Shown piece after piece: positions 17,344 to 26,879 of a DNA stretch of 64,000 nt; the stretch's first letter is position 1, and each line of letters begins with the position of its first letter. Source of the DNA: Pseudomonadales bacterium (lineage in GTDB: Bacteria > Pseudomonadota > Gammaproteobacteria > Pseudomonadales > Ketobacteraceae); the NCBI GenBank assembly GCA_022361455.1, contig JAKSAW010000431.1, forward strand, positions 1-64,000. The letters run 5' to 3'. Below the pieces are notes generated by a model that was not told the origin of the DNA, did no database searches, and saw only the letters and a list, made by a program, of their open reading frames with translations. Both the position numbers and the translations under genes were made by a program.

Positions 17344-20300
17344 TTATGCGCTAGCTTCGCTTTCGATAAGCTGCTCAAGAAATACTGGCTTACCCAAGTG
17401 ATATCCCTGTACGTAATCAACCCCAATATCAGACACTGTGTCGTAAATATCCTGCGATGATACAAACTCAGCAATAATGGATTTTTCCAAGTAGTGTCCC
17501 ATATCAGTTATGGATTTAACCATTGCATAATCGACGTCGTCTTCAGCGATATTACGCACGAAACTGCCATCAATCTTTATGAAATCAACAGGCAGGTGCT
17601 TTAAGTAAGCGTAAGAGGATTGGCCGGCCCCAAAATCGTCCAAAGAGAAGCGACAACCAATCTCGCGCATCTCTCTAATGAAGTCTGCAGCGTCTTCTAA
17701 ATTAGCGACAGCGGTGGTTTCAGTAACTTCGAATATAACTTTATCTCTTGGCACTTGGGTTTCTACGAGTTTCTCAAAAATATAATCTAAGAAACTATCA
17801 TCATTCATCGAATGGCCGGAAAGATTAATAGAGAAACCACCAATAAAATCTAAGAAACCATTATTCTCCGTCATCCAATTTAAGACATTATCAATGACCC
17901 AACGATCAACCGAAGCCATACGGCTATATTCTTCCGCAGCTCTAATAAAATCTGCGGGCGGTAAATGCTCTCCATTTTCATCCACGACAGTGAGTAGAAT
18001 TTCAAAATGAGGCTTTCGCCTTACTTCAAGATCTTCAATGGGTGCTATCTTTTGGCAACGTAGTTTAAGCTGATTGTTTTCCAAGGCCTTATTGATACGC
18101 GCAACCCAAGACATAATGCTGTCACGCTCTTCCACTCTATCATCGAGTGGATCAAAGACTTGGATTTCCTTATGGCCTGATTTCTTCGCGATGATACAAG
18201 CCGACTCAACACCACGCAGCAGCTCTAGTACATGATTGTTGTTGTGATCAAATACCACCATTGAGGCGATGCAGGAAATAACAAAAGATTCCTGATTCCA
18301 CTCGAACTTTTCTTTTTCAATAACCTGCTTAAGATGGTCAGCTTTACGATATGCTTCAGAATCATTTTTTACCACTGATAACATGGCAAATTGATCAGCA
18401 CCCAAACGACCTAGTACATCACTAGAATCGCTCTCAGCTACCAAACGTTTCGCAATGGAACGCAACAGCGTGTCGCCCGCTTCGTAACCACAAGTGTTGT
18501 TAATGACCTTGAATTCTTGAAGATCAAAGTAACTCAACAAATACTGTTCGCGATCTTTTTTGGCTCGACCAACACTGCGTGCTAAACAACGCTCAAATTC
18601 TTTACGCGTTACTAAGCCAGTTAATTGATCGTGAGCAGATTCAAAGGCAAGTTGATCATATATTTTCTGAACAAGCGCATCTAAGCCACGATCAACTGCA
18701 GAGAACCCCTCCTCGCTGAGCACTCGAATATCGCCCTTCTTCAGCTTTAACGCTACTTCTGCCAACGCCATATCGGAGACTTTCATGCCATGATGATTAA
18801 CGAAGACATAGCGTTTGGCGTTCTCACCTATCCAAGCCAACTGATAAAGGTGCGTATATTCAGACAACGCATCAAACTCTAACCATTGCCCTTCTTTTAA
18901 TTCCTGGACACGCTTAATCCAGCGCTGCAACGACTGTTCATTATCCCCCCCCCCAAGCCGCTTAAGTTCAACAACGGGATCTTCGCTATCACTGACTTCT
19001 GCGTGATAGGTCACCAACTCACTTTCATCAATGGTTTCTACATGTAATAAGCGATTCAACTCCGCAACAATTTCACTTTGATTAAATTTGGTTTGTGGAA
19101 TCTTCGCTAAGCCTTTTTCAATTAGCTTGAGTAGCTCATCTTCTGAAAAAGTAATTTTCTCTATATCGTATAAGCCGGGAGATAGGCGATACAACAACTG
19201 ATCTAGTACCAGTAACGTGGTAGACCATGCTCGGCTGTCGACGCCTTCTCTAAACAAACACAGGCGCATTAATTCCCGCCAACCAGCGGCTAAAAGATTA
19301 ACCACCACAAGGGGAATACGTCGCTCAGAAAAGCGCTTATTAATTTCAGCGTCTATGCGTAGGTTAGCTTGATTAACTTTTTCTTGGCCGCGACATGCTT
19401 CTGTTACACGCTCCAAATTTCGCTTAATAACGCGTTTTTCACGATCAAGTTCGTTGCTTAATTTCTGCTGTGCTGTTTCAAAAACGCTAAGATCACCTTC
19501 GTACCCTGCAAGCACGCTGGAGACCGTTTCCTCAACGGCTTTTACATTATTAGCTAAGTTAATACTGTCTCTATCTGAAAGCAGCGCAAGTGAATTAATT
19601 AATTGCCTTGCTGGATGCTGCTCTGCTTGGAATAAACTGGGATCGCTCAGCATAACCCGCAAAACTGGGACTTCCATTTGGCGAAGTACAGTTTTTAGCT
19701 GCGGCGCTACCCGTTGATTATCGACGATATTGCCAAACAGTGCGTCGAGCATTTCGATCGCTTCACGTTCACTACCAGAAATATCCCCCGCATCAGAGAC
19801 GTTAGTTTCAACAAACTCAATTAACGGTTGATCTCCTGCAAAACTGATTTGAGAAGACGCTAATTGTTTTTGAATACCATCCATTTGCACGGAAATGGTA
19901 GAACTTGTCATATTTGTAGCAAGTTCATCACGAACAGGATTGGCAGCAGCTGGCATCGCTCGAATGGATTGAGCTGCAGGAATTGCCTCTGCCTCTTCGG
20001 GGCTGCTGGTCACCCGTTGATGAAGTTTAAGCAATCGACTAGCGGTTGAATAAGCGTTGCGTGCTTTAGCTAAGCTTTCTTGTAAACGCGATAAACTAAC
20101 GCCTTGCCCGGTGTTTTCATATGAAGAGGCAGGCATAGCTGTATTAGGACCAGCATTGGTAACACCAGGCTGACTAACATCACCAATGTGCCCTTCTTGT
20201 ACTTCTGGTAATGGCAAGCCGTTACCAAAATTGCCTTGAGTCACATTACCTTGTTGCTGCCCAGCTCCGGGCTGACCTTGTGCAAGCTGCGCGCCACCGG

Positions 20301-21447
20301 TGGCAGAATTATCATGTTGGGATTCATTTTGTGCCGCCGCTTGGTTTGCCGCAGCAGTCTTTGGCGGCGCAATGGTATCGCCAGACGCCTTACGTTTTTT
20401 GGCCGCCTCCGTCGCTAAGTAACGATGAACATCGATATCTGGCAGAATACCATTCTCTTCCAAAACTTTATTTAAGCTCGCATAAAACTTCCCTAGGCGA
20501 TCAACCACCTTTTCCTGAAAAGTTCTAAAAATAACGCGCTCAATTTTTTGTTCAAATCGCAAATGTCGAATGCATCGGTGCAATGATCGACAAATAGAAG
20601 CTGGGGAAAACGGGTTTTGCGTACTACCACCAGTTTTAACCGGGAAGGCTGCCCCCATACGTAATTGCAGCTCAAGTAATTGCTCCTTAAATTGCAGATC
20701 AGCTCTCGACACTACAACCCGAACAATAAGCCAATCTTCAAAATCTTCTTTTTCTACTAGGGATAATTGATTAACCGCCAATTCTGGATTGATTTTTTTA
20801 GTGGGCTCATCCATTTCTTTGCCCACAGCCACTTCATCTAAGACGATCTTTAATTCAGCACCAATACTCTCGACAATATTTTTTCGATGCTTTCTGAGTA
20901 GTGCCATTGCATCAAAAAATGGGTGCTGATCTTCGTCGCTCTTTTGTTTGTCCGCTTCTTCGAGCATGACTTCATCAAGCACATCGAAAAACTCGTTGAA
21001 GTTCTCATTAAGGAACTCCAAACCAAGATTCGAAAAGCTTTTTAAAATTCGTTCCTTAACATCGTGAGGAACCGTGCGTTGATTATTCAGAAATTGTTTA
21101 CGCGCCGAATCAACTGCGGCTTCTTGATCGCGGCTAACCAATTCCAATAATTGGAAGTTTTGCACATGCCTTTCTAAAAATTGAATCCCTAAGCCGACGT
21201 CATTGTAGTGAGCTATCTTGCCGCGGATATGAACTTCATTTGCTTGATGAGAGACCACCGTTTCGATGGTATCTCCCATGTGAATAGAGGCGTGCTTAAG
21301 CTGGATGTACTGAGAAGGGTCAGTGAACTGCAGGAAGATACCACCCTGGCTAAAATCCTTGATCATCCCTGTATGTACCGCGCCAGCCTTAACTGAGAAA
21401 ACCGCTTCTATCTCCGACGGTTGGCGCTCATGTTTGCGTTTATTCAC
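17344..21447 (-). CDS. PilZ-DUF1631-GGDEF-EAL protein
   Basis: A 1367-residue cytoplasmic signalling protein starting at GTG behind AGAAGGGTGG. Residues 1-105 are a PilZ domain (KRKHERQPSEIEAVF with the RxxxR-type start, then FSQGGIFLQF), a c-di-GMP receptor. Residues about 110-850 match the DUF1631 region, including a Gln/Ala/Gly-rich linker near 360-430. A GGDEF domain begins near 936, but its signature reads RLGADQF (about 1014), so cyclase activity is probably lost. The EAL domain starts near 1120. Its motif is FEILLT instead of ExLLR, yet DDFGAG, FIKIDGSF and the downstream Glu and Gln are kept, so it may hydrolyse or only bind c-di-GMP. A run of ten G bases encodes Gly residues near position 833. 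The DUF2806-like gene lies 57 bp upstream. Confidence 0.9.
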   Translation of the reverse strand: MNKRKHERQPSEIEAVFSVKAGAVHTGMIKDFSQGGIFLQFTDPSQYIQLKHASIHMGDTIETVVSHQANEVHIRGKIAHYNDVGLGIQFLERHVQNFQLLELVSRDQEAAVDSARKQFLNNQRTVPHDVKERILKSFSNLGLEFLNENFNEFFDVLDEVMLEEADKQKSDEDQHPFFDAMALLRKHRKNIVESIGAELKIVLDEVAVGKEMDEPTKKINPELAVNQLSLVEKEDFEDWLIVRVVVSRADLQFKEQLLELQLRMGAAFPVKTGGSTQNPFSPASICRSLHRCIRHLRFEQKIERVIFRTFQEKVVDRLGKFYASLNKVLEENGILPDIDVHRYLATEAAKKRKASGDTIAPPKTAAANQAAAQNESQHDNSATGGAQLAQGQPGAGQQQGNVTQGNFGNGLPLPEVQEGHIGDVSQPGVTNAGPNTAMPASSYENTGQGVSLSRLQESLAKARNAYSTASRLLKLHQRVTSSPEEAEAIPAAQSIRAMPAAANPVRDELATNMTSSTISVQMDGIQKQLASSQISFAGDQPLIEFVETNVSDAGDISGSEREAIEMLDALFGNIVDNQRVAPQLKTVLRQMEVPVLRVMLSDPSLFQAEQHPARQLINSLALLSDRDSINLANNVKAVEETVSSVLAGYEGDLSVFETAQQKLSNELDREKRVIKRNLERVTEACRGQEKVNQANLRIDAEINKRFSERRIPLVVVNLLAAGWRELMRLCLFREGVDSRAWSTTLLVLDQLLYRLSPGLYDIEKITFSEDELLKLIEKGLAKIPQTKFNQSEIVAELNRLLHVETIDESELVTYHAEVSDSEDPVVELKRLGGGDNEQSLQRWIKRVQELKEGQWLEFDALSEYTHLYQLAWIGENAKRYVFVNHHGMKVSDMALAEVALKLKKGDIRVLSEEGFSAVDRGLDALVQKIYDQLAFESAHDQLTGLVTRKEFERCLARSVGRAKKDREQYLLSYFDLQEFKVINNTCGYEAGDTLLRSIAKRLVAESDSSDVLGRLGADQFAMLSVVKNDSEAYRKADHLKQVIEKEKFEWNQESFVISCIASMVVFDHNNNHVLELLRGVESACIIAKKSGHKEIQVFDPLDDRVEERDSIMSWVARINKALENNQLKLRCQKIAPIEDLEVRRKPHFEILLTVVDENGEHLPPADFIRAAEEYSRMASVDRWVIDNVLNWMTENNGFLDFIGGFSINLSGHSMNDDSFLDYIFEKLVETQVPRDKVIFEVTETTAVANLEDAADFIREMREIGCRFSLDDFGAGQSSYAYLKHLPVDFIKIDGSFVRNIAEDDVDYAMVKSITDMGHYLEKSIIAEFVSSQDIYDTVSDIGVDYVQGYHLGKPVFLEQLIESEASA
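18945..18954 (-). repeat. Ten-base homopolymer (G10 on the coding strand)
   Basis: Ten consecutive C bases on the plus strand read as G10 within the PilZ-DUF1631-GGDEF-EAL gene, coding for the Gly-Gly-Gly of RLGGGDNEQ. Tracts of this length slip during replication in many bacteria. A one-base change would end translation before the GGDEF and EAL domains. It is also a typical place for sequencing error. Confidence 0.9.
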
Positions 21448-21504
21448 AAACCACCCTTCTATGAATGTGAACCTTTGTTTTCCAATAAGTGTAGACTAGT
21501 TTTA

Positions 21505-22545
21505 CTAGCAAACCTGCAAAGCCGACGGGTCTGATTCGTTATCGTCCACAGTGACGGTCATTCCTCTAGCATGGAGATCCTGGATCACTAATTCCAGATA
21601 ATCCTGATCTACCGTGGGAGCCACTAAAGTCAGTAATTCTCTACCCACGCTGGTCAGCATGTAAGCGGGAACGTGAAGCTCAGTCCTTGCTTGCGTTGAG
21701 GTGATTGTCAGGCGCTTATCGGCAATTAACAACACACAGCGAAAACCACCGTCCATATCAGTACGCAGGACTTTTGAAAGCACTTTTCCAAATACGCCCC
21801 GCACAATGCCTTGCTCTTCAAGTCGCTCAAACAATTCGGAGTCGTAGTGATCTGGTAACGCTTGCAAAGCACTTCGGTAAACAAAATCACCCAAGGTCCA
21901 AGATGCCAGACGATTGAGGTTTTCCGCATCCTCAATTCCAAATCCAGATAAATACTCTAAGGCTCTAATGCTACTGCTACCAGGATTGCGCAATTCGCGG
22001 ACCAAAATTCTCGCCCATAGTTGCTGCATGGCGCCATTTGAAATCTCACACGCGTTGACTTTCCAACGATTAAACCAGCGCCGATCCATTGCGCCTTTAT
22101 CAATTTCATTAAACTCGAGTCCAAGAATAATTCGTTCAGTAAGCAGATAGAGCTTTTGGAGACGCAGTAATCTTTCTAGCGCATCGTAATGGGAAAGCTC
22201 AATGGCGTTCTGCAGCATTGGACCAATTTCGGGCAGGTCTTTCTCTTTCTCTACAGGCGCTTCGGAACTTTCGATAATTGAGGAGAATGCAACGTCGTTA
22301 TAGTTTTCGGCGTTAGCCATTTTAACCATTTTGCCCATGTCGTCGAGCTGAGCATATCCACGGCGTAACTCGTGCAGATTCTTTTCGATCTGCAACAGGT
22401 GCATGAGCTCCTTGCGGCGAACCTCGCCTAACTGACGACCACTACGTTGAATGTGGTCGGGAGGCGTCAGACCATAGGTTTCTTTTGATGACAAATGCAC
22501 CCAAAGTTTACGCAGTAACTGGATTCGCAGTACTGGGTTGCCCAC
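21505..22545 (-). CDS. DUF2806-like protein, unknown function
   Basis: A 346-residue soluble protein read from GTG at 22545, with AAGGAG nine bases upstream. The central segment RRWFNRWKVNACEISNGAMQ followed by QLWARILVREL resembles the DUF2806-type motif (W..R....A..IS...MQ.LWA.IL..E) found in several phage-defence-associated and housekeeping hypothetical proteins. I cannot assign a biochemical role. The N terminus (residues 1-80) is basic and helical. The C-terminal 150 residues are mixed alpha/beta with no motif I recognise. It lies 57 bp upstream of the PilZ-DUF1631-GGDEF-EAL gene on the same strand and may be cotranscribed with it. There is no membrane segment. Confidence 0.6.
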   Translation of the reverse strand: MGNPVLRIQLLRKLWVHLSSKETYGLTPPDHIQRSGRQLGEVRRKELMHLLQIEKNLHELRRGYAQLDDMGKMVKMANAENYNDVAFSSIIESSEAPVEKEKDLPEIGPMLQNAIELSHYDALERLLRLQKLYLLTERIILGLEFNEIDKGAMDRRWFNRWKVNACEISNGAMQQLWARILVRELRNPGSSSIRALEYLSGFGIEDAENLNRLASWTLGDFVYRSALQALPDHYDSELFERLEEQGIVRGVFGKVLSKVLRTDMDGGFRCVLLIADKRLTITSTQARTELHVPAYMLTSVGRELLTLVAPTVDQDYLELVIQDLHARGMTVTVDDNESDPSALQVC

Positions 22546-22659
22546 GCGCCTAACTCCTTATTTCTTGAAGAAAAGTAATCTACCCCATTAATTATGGGCC
22601 AGCTCCTTTTTTCTTCAAATAAAAGTTATCGCTGAAGCAAATTCGTTGAGCAAATTAGC

Positions 22660-23460
22660 TCAATCACCAGTGAAATTAGGGTCTCGTTTTTCCAGGAAGG
22701 CGTCCACAGCCTCATGGTGATCCGCAGTCTGATGCGCTAGTGCCTGAAGGGATGCTGATAACTCCAACATGGACTCTAGAGAGGCCTTTTCACTTTCTTT
22801 GAGGAGCAATTTTGACATGCGAATGGCCTGGGCTGGATTTTGTGCAATACGCTTGGCCAGATGAATAGCCTCATCCATAAGCTGATCGCCTTCAACCACC
22901 TTATTGACGATACCCCATTGAGCGGCCTTGTGGGCTGACACCGGTTGACCCGTGAACAGCATCTCTGCGGCTCTTCCGTACCCGATGGCTCTGGGCAAGA
23001 ACCATGCACCACCGTCACCTGGTATTAGACCTAATTTAATGAAGCTTTCCGCGAACACCGCGGTTTCACAGGCAATACGCATATCGCACATCATTGCTAG
23101 ATCACAACCAGCACCATAGGCTGCGCCATTTACCGCTGCGATAGAGGGCACTTTGAGCTGATTTAGAGCCAAAGGAATGCGTTGAATATGTCGCTGATAA
23201 TTTCTGCGCAGCTCATTGGGGGAACCAGCAAAAATATTTTCCTTTGCTTTCATGTCTTTAACGTTGCCGCCAGAACAAAATGCCTGACCACTTCCCGTTA
23301 CAATCAATACTTTGATCTGCTCTTCGCTATTCACTTTTTGAACTGTCTGTTCAATACCTTCAATGATTTCTTCATTCACAGCATTGCGAGATTCAGGACG
23401 ACTAAGAGTAATAACGGCAATATCTTTATCAATGAGACTGAAAACGAGAGACTTATTCAT
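22660..23460 (-). CDS. Enoyl-CoA hydratase/isomerase (crotonase family)
   Basis: A 266-residue protein of standard crotonase length. The N terminus IAVITLSRPESRNAVNEEII and the oxyanion-hole segments SGQAFCSGGNVKDMKA (about residue 65) and PSIAAVNGAAYGAGCDLAMMCDMRIA (about 105-130) are diagnostic. The position of the first catalytic Glu of enoyl-CoA hydratase falls near FAESFIKLGLIPGDGGAWFL, which carries a Glu, so hydratase or isomerase activity is possible. It would act in beta-oxidation or a related acyl-CoA pathway. It stands alone on the minus strand with no other beta-oxidation gene beside it. Confidence 0.9.
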   Translation of the reverse strand: MNKSLVFSLIDKDIAVITLSRPESRNAVNEEIIEGIEQTVQKVNSEEQIKVLIVTGSGQAFCSGGNVKDMKAKENIFAGSPNELRRNYQRHIQRIPLALNQLKVPSIAAVNGAAYGAGCDLAMMCDMRIACETAVFAESFIKLGLIPGDGGAWFLPRAIGYGRAAEMLFTGQPVSAHKAAQWGIVNKVVEGDQLMDEAIHLAKRIAQNPAQAIRMSKLLLKESEKASLESMLELSASLQALAHQTADHHEAVDAFLEKRDPNFTGD

Positions 23461-23628
23461 GTTTTATTCTTATTCCATTCTTTGATCAGAAAACTATGGT
23501 AACCAATTGGGGCTGAAATCGCATCAAGCCATAAGATTAAGATCAGTGTGATTAAATCAAGCTAATCCAATGAAAGAACTGGTTTGATGAAAGCAGAAGT
23601 ATAGGTGGGAAATTTAAAACAGATGATT

Positions 23629-23716
23629 TGGCGGAGAGGGAGGGATTCGAACCCTCGATACCTTGCGGTATACACACTTTCCAGGCGTGCTCCTTCGGCC
23701 ACTCGGACACCTCTCC
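23629..23716 (-). tRNA. tRNA-Ser(GGA)
   Basis: An 88-nt cloverleaf on the minus strand with 3' CCA encoded. The acceptor stem GGAGAGG pairs with CCTCTCC. The D arm TCCGAGTGGCCGAAGGA and the long variable arm are typical of serine tRNA. The anticodon loop contains TGGAAAG, anticodon GGA, reading UCC and UCU. The T arm GGGTTCGAATCCC is intact. Confidence 0.95.
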
Positions 23717-23785
23717 GGAATCCCAAATTTGGGAAGCCGCGTAAGATACTGTTTTTTTATTCAAACATCAATCATTTCAGCCACT

Positions 23786-24346
23786 TTAGGACCAAAACTC
23801 GACGGCCTCTTCAATAGCCTGCTCAGTGAGTTCTTTGACAGGTCCAGCAGGAGTACCTACATATAAAAAGCCAATGATTTCATCCTTTTCCTGGGCCTTA
23901 AAATATTCCTTAACTGCTGGATTAAAGGCCAAGTCACCGGTTCGCCACATGGCTCCGTATCCCATACTTGCTAAAGCTAATTGCATATTCTGAACCGCGC
24001 AACCAACAGCCACCGCCTGCTCAATCGGGGGGACTTTTGGATGTTCTTGGATATTGGCGATAGCCACAATTATCATGGGCGCCCTGAGAGGCATATTGAG
24101 GAACTTTTGCACTTGCGCCTCCGAGAGCTCTCCCAGCTCTTTGGCCTTAATTGCCTGGAAAGTCTCCCCTAACCTGATTAATGCCGCCCCCTGAAGCACC
24201 AAAAATCGCCAAGGTTTTAGTCGGAAATGGTCTGGAGCTCGCAATCCACAGCGCAGAACCAGCTGCAATTCAGCTTCGTTTGGAGCCGGTAATTCCAGTC
24301 TTGGCCTAGATTGCCGCTGAATAATCTGCTCAATAGTTTGATTCAT
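23786..24346 (-). CDS. Nitroreductase family protein (YdjA-like)
   Basis: With the ATG at 24346 the product is 186 residues, which fits E. coli YdjA (about 183) well: MNQTIEQIIQRQSRPRLELP aligns with its N terminus. In-frame starts further up (ATG 24379, TTG 24391) add non-conserved residues. FMN-binding elements are visible: the N-terminal RQSRPR segment, then LRAPDHFRLKPWRFLV, and GYGAMWRTGDLAF near the C terminus. The family are small homodimeric FMN oxidoreductases using NAD(P)H to reduce nitro compounds or similar electrophiles. The true substrate is unknown. It is divergent from the endonuclease V-like gene. Confidence 0.88.
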   Translation of the reverse strand: MNQTIEQIIQRQSRPRLELPAPNEAELQLVLRCGLRAPDHFRLKPWRFLVLQGAALIRLGETFQAIKAKELGELSEAQVQKFLNMPLRAPMIIVAIANIQEHPKVPPIEQAVAVGCAVQNMQLALASMGYGAMWRTGDLAFNPAVKEYFKAQEKDEIIGFLYVGTPAGPVKELTEQAIEEAVEFWS

Positions 24347-24571
24347 AGTGTTTGTCTTCTCGTTGCTTGCATCGCTCATCGGGTTGCTCAAAGGACTGTA
24401 TGGGATTGATTCAACTATGTTTTTAGAATTTTATAGTAAAAACCCGCTTTTTTATAAAAACATCGAATATTTGTTTAGCCTGTTTTTTGATCGACTTTGC
24501 AGTTTTTTCTGAGAAAAATAGGATAATTAACCGTACTACTCGCTAAAAGATTAACGTTAACAATTAAAGCA

Positions 24572-25318
24572 ATGAAAACAAACCAGCTACATTCATGGTC
24601 ACTCTCTGTTGAACAAGCCAAGGCGATTCAGAAGAATCTATCCGCCTGGATTGTGAACGATGGTGTCCCAGTTAAGCCAAAAACCATCGCGCGAGTAGAA
24701 GTTCACCCTAGTGGGGATAATTCAGAATCTGGCGAAAATTTTGATGGCGAACCAAAAACTCAATCAGAAACTGCATCGGTAACTTTATACTCGGCCCAAG
24801 ATCTTTCCATTTTAGAAAGAAAGCATGCCATTAAGAATACCGCCTTTCCTAGAATTCCTGGAATGCTTTCCTTTCGTAAAGCACCTGCTGCTGTTGCGGC
24901 TTTAGAGAAGCTTCCCAAAACACCTGACTTAATCATCTGTGATGGTAGAGGCAAAACTGGCGAAGACAGTTTTGGTTTAGCGGCTCATATTGGCCTAATT
25001 ACCAACCTGCCAACTATTGGTATTAGAGCACCCCGTGCCCGTGATAATTCAAATCACCTGGGCAACGATAGAGGCCAATGGATTTCTGTTGGAGAAAATA
25101 GCTACGATCAATCTGTGGTACTTAGAGCACTTACTGCATTGGATCCAATTTTAGTTTCTCCTGCTCATAAGATCTCTCAGAAAGAAGCAATTGCCCAGAT
25201 CCTTCATTTTTTCCCAAATTCGATGCCCTCACGACAGTACTTAGAATTTCTCTATCCCAGCAAGACCAACCCAACCCCTTCGATTCCGTTGTTGCAAGTC
25301 ATTGCAAAACAGGGCTAA
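24572..25318 (+). CDS. Endonuclease V-like protein, catalytic residues degenerate
   Basis: A 248-residue homologue of endonuclease V (deoxyinosine 3' endonuclease). Family landmarks are clear: FPRIPGMLSFRKAPAAVAAL (usually PYIPGLLSFREAP), TPDLIICDGRGKT (usually DGHG), FGLAAHIGLITNLPTIGI and the C-terminal DPILVSPAHKIS. However, several active-site residues differ. The first Asp (usually in GVDVSY) corresponds to Glu in RVEVHPSG, the Glu of SFRE is Lys, and the wedge Tyr of PYIP is Arg. Only the Asp of CDGRG remains of the three metal ligands. An insertion of about 15 residues after the first strand (GDNSESGENFDGEPKTQSE) is acidic. I expect altered or lost nuclease activity. No neighbour explains its role. 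Confidence 0.8.
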   Translation: MKTNQLHSWSLSVEQAKAIQKNLSAWIVNDGVPVKPKTIARVEVHPSGDNSESGENFDGEPKTQSETASVTLYSAQDLSILERKHAIKNTAFPRIPGMLSFRKAPAAVAALEKLPKTPDLIICDGRGKTGEDSFGLAAHIGLITNLPTIGIRAPRARDNSNHLGNDRGQWISVGENSYDQSVVLRALTALDPILVSPAHKISQKEAIAQILHFFPNSMPSRQYLEFLYPSKTNPTPSIPLLQVIAKQG

Positions 25319-25438
25319 TCTTCGCAACAACCTGAACTCATTGGATTTTTTCACTATCTTAAAGGTGCAGTAATAGCCATCTTATAAATTCGCGGCTACA
25401 CTATTTAGTTGTGACCTATAAAAGATTCTAAGGGCTCT

Positions 25439-26839
25439 ATGACCAACAAGGTTGACATCGATTTAGCTCCTCTGGAAGGCCAAAATAAAGACCTTCCTCC
25501 GCATATGGTGCGCTTCTTAGCCTACCTAGTAGGAGCGGTGACCTTTTCGATTGGTCTTTACACACAATTTTTCGATGAAGAACTCTGGTGGCTAATACCC
25601 GTTGCCATCATTTATCCCATTCTTTCCCATATAGCTACAGGCTTTATTCGTAACAAGCGACCGGTTTCCACAAATGCGGTATTGCTAATTGTCGACGCCT
25701 GTATCTGTGGTGGTGCTTTTGTTCTCATGAACTTTAGTGCCATTCCATGCTTATTTCTGTTTCTTATTGCCAGCGCCGGCATAATGACCCTTGGAGGCTT
25801 GCGAGGCTGGGTGGCTTGTATTGCTGCTATGTTCTTTGGTTGCGCTTTTGCCATGCTGATTTTTGGCTTGCCTACCGTGGATTACAAAATACCGAACCTG
25901 CTATTTATTTCCGTGGTGAGCATAACAGCTGTTGGCTATGTGACCATTCTTTCTTACTTCTCGTTTAAACAAGCGAGATCATTGCTGTCAGCTCAGAAAG
26001 AGCTTGAAAAGAAACAATCAGAGTCTACCACCCTTTCACGCAAACTCGCCAAGTACTTACCACCACAAGTGTGGGGTTCTATTTTCTCTGGCCAAACAGA
26101 CGTTAAATTACAAACTCAACGAAAAAAATTAACGGTATTCTTCTCCGACATTAAAGGCTTTTCTGAAATCTCGGAAGAACTACAACCAGAAGCCTTAACG
26201 GAGCTTTTGAATAGTTACTTTACGGAAATGTCACGCATTGCGCTTAAATACGGTGGCACAATCGATAAGTTTGTTGGTGATGCCATTTTAATATTCTTTG
26301 GTGATCCAACCTCACGCGGTCACAAACAAGATGCAGCTGCATGTGTGTCCATGGCAATTGAAATGCGCAAGCGTATGAAAATGCTCCGCCAAACTTGGCG
26401 CCAGCACGGTATCAATAAACCACTGCAAGTACGCATGGGTATTAATACCGGTTACTGTACAGTGGGTAACTTTGGTGCCGAAACTCGCATGGACTACACC
26501 ATCATAGGTAAAGAAGTAAACCTCGCTAGCCGCTTGGAAAGTGTGGCCCAACCGGACGAAATCTTGGTAGCGGAAACCACTTACAACTTAATTAGAGACA
26601 CCGTCATGTGTCGAGATCGCGGTCAAATCAATGTAAAAGGTTTTAGTAAACCAGTACCCATTTTTGAGATTGTCGACTTAAGAAAAGAGCTTGGCGCAAC
26701 CCAAAGCTTCGTTGAGTGCGAGCTGGACGGCTTCTCTATGTATGTAGACATTGATAAAATCCGCAACTACGATAAAGACCGCGTAATACAAGCTCTTGAA
26801 AGCGCTAGTAAACGCATAAAAGAAAAACTGATCGTCTGA
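25439..26839 (+). CDS. Membrane-bound class III adenylate/guanylate cyclase
   Basis: A 466-residue protein. Residues about 22-180 form six hydrophobic helices, a MASE-like membrane sensor. A short coiled coil (ARSLLSAQKELEKKQSES) follows, then KLAKYLPPQVWGSIFSG, the usual linker before these cyclases. The catalytic domain (about 235-410) shows the metal-binding Asp residues in FFSDIKGFS and DKFVGDAILIFFGDP, and the transition-state Asn/Arg in VNLASRLE. Lys in IDKFVGD plus Thr in DYTIIGKEVN is the adenine-selective, class IIIb pattern, a subgroup in which bicarbonate stimulation is known. Product is therefore probably cAMP. It stands 41 bp upstream of the AbgT-type transporter gene. Confidence 0.92.
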   Translation: MTNKVDIDLAPLEGQNKDLPPHMVRFLAYLVGAVTFSIGLYTQFFDEELWWLIPVAIIYPILSHIATGFIRNKRPVSTNAVLLIVDACICGGAFVLMNFSAIPCLFLFLIASAGIMTLGGLRGWVACIAAMFFGCAFAMLIFGLPTVDYKIPNLLFISVVSITAVGYVTILSYFSFKQARSLLSAQKELEKKQSESTTLSRKLAKYLPPQVWGSIFSGQTDVKLQTQRKKLTVFFSDIKGFSEISEELQPEALTELLNSYFTEMSRIALKYGGTIDKFVGDAILIFFGDPTSRGHKQDAAACVSMAIEMRKRMKMLRQTWRQHGINKPLQVRMGINTGYCTVGNFGAETRMDYTIIGKEVNLASRLESVAQPDEILVAETTYNLIRDTVMCRDRGQINVKGFSKPVPIFEIVDLRKELGATQSFVECELDGFSMYVDIDKIRNYDKDRVIQALESASKRIKEKLIV

Positions 26840-26879
26840 TTATTTATTCATCCGTAAGGGAAAAGGAACTTGCTAGGCT

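Noticed and set aside
24417-24463. 9-bp inverted repeat ATGTTTTTA / TAAAAACAT upstream of the endonuclease V-like gene
   Set aside because: It is composed almost only of A and T with a 29-bp separation, so chance is likely in such an AT-rich gap.
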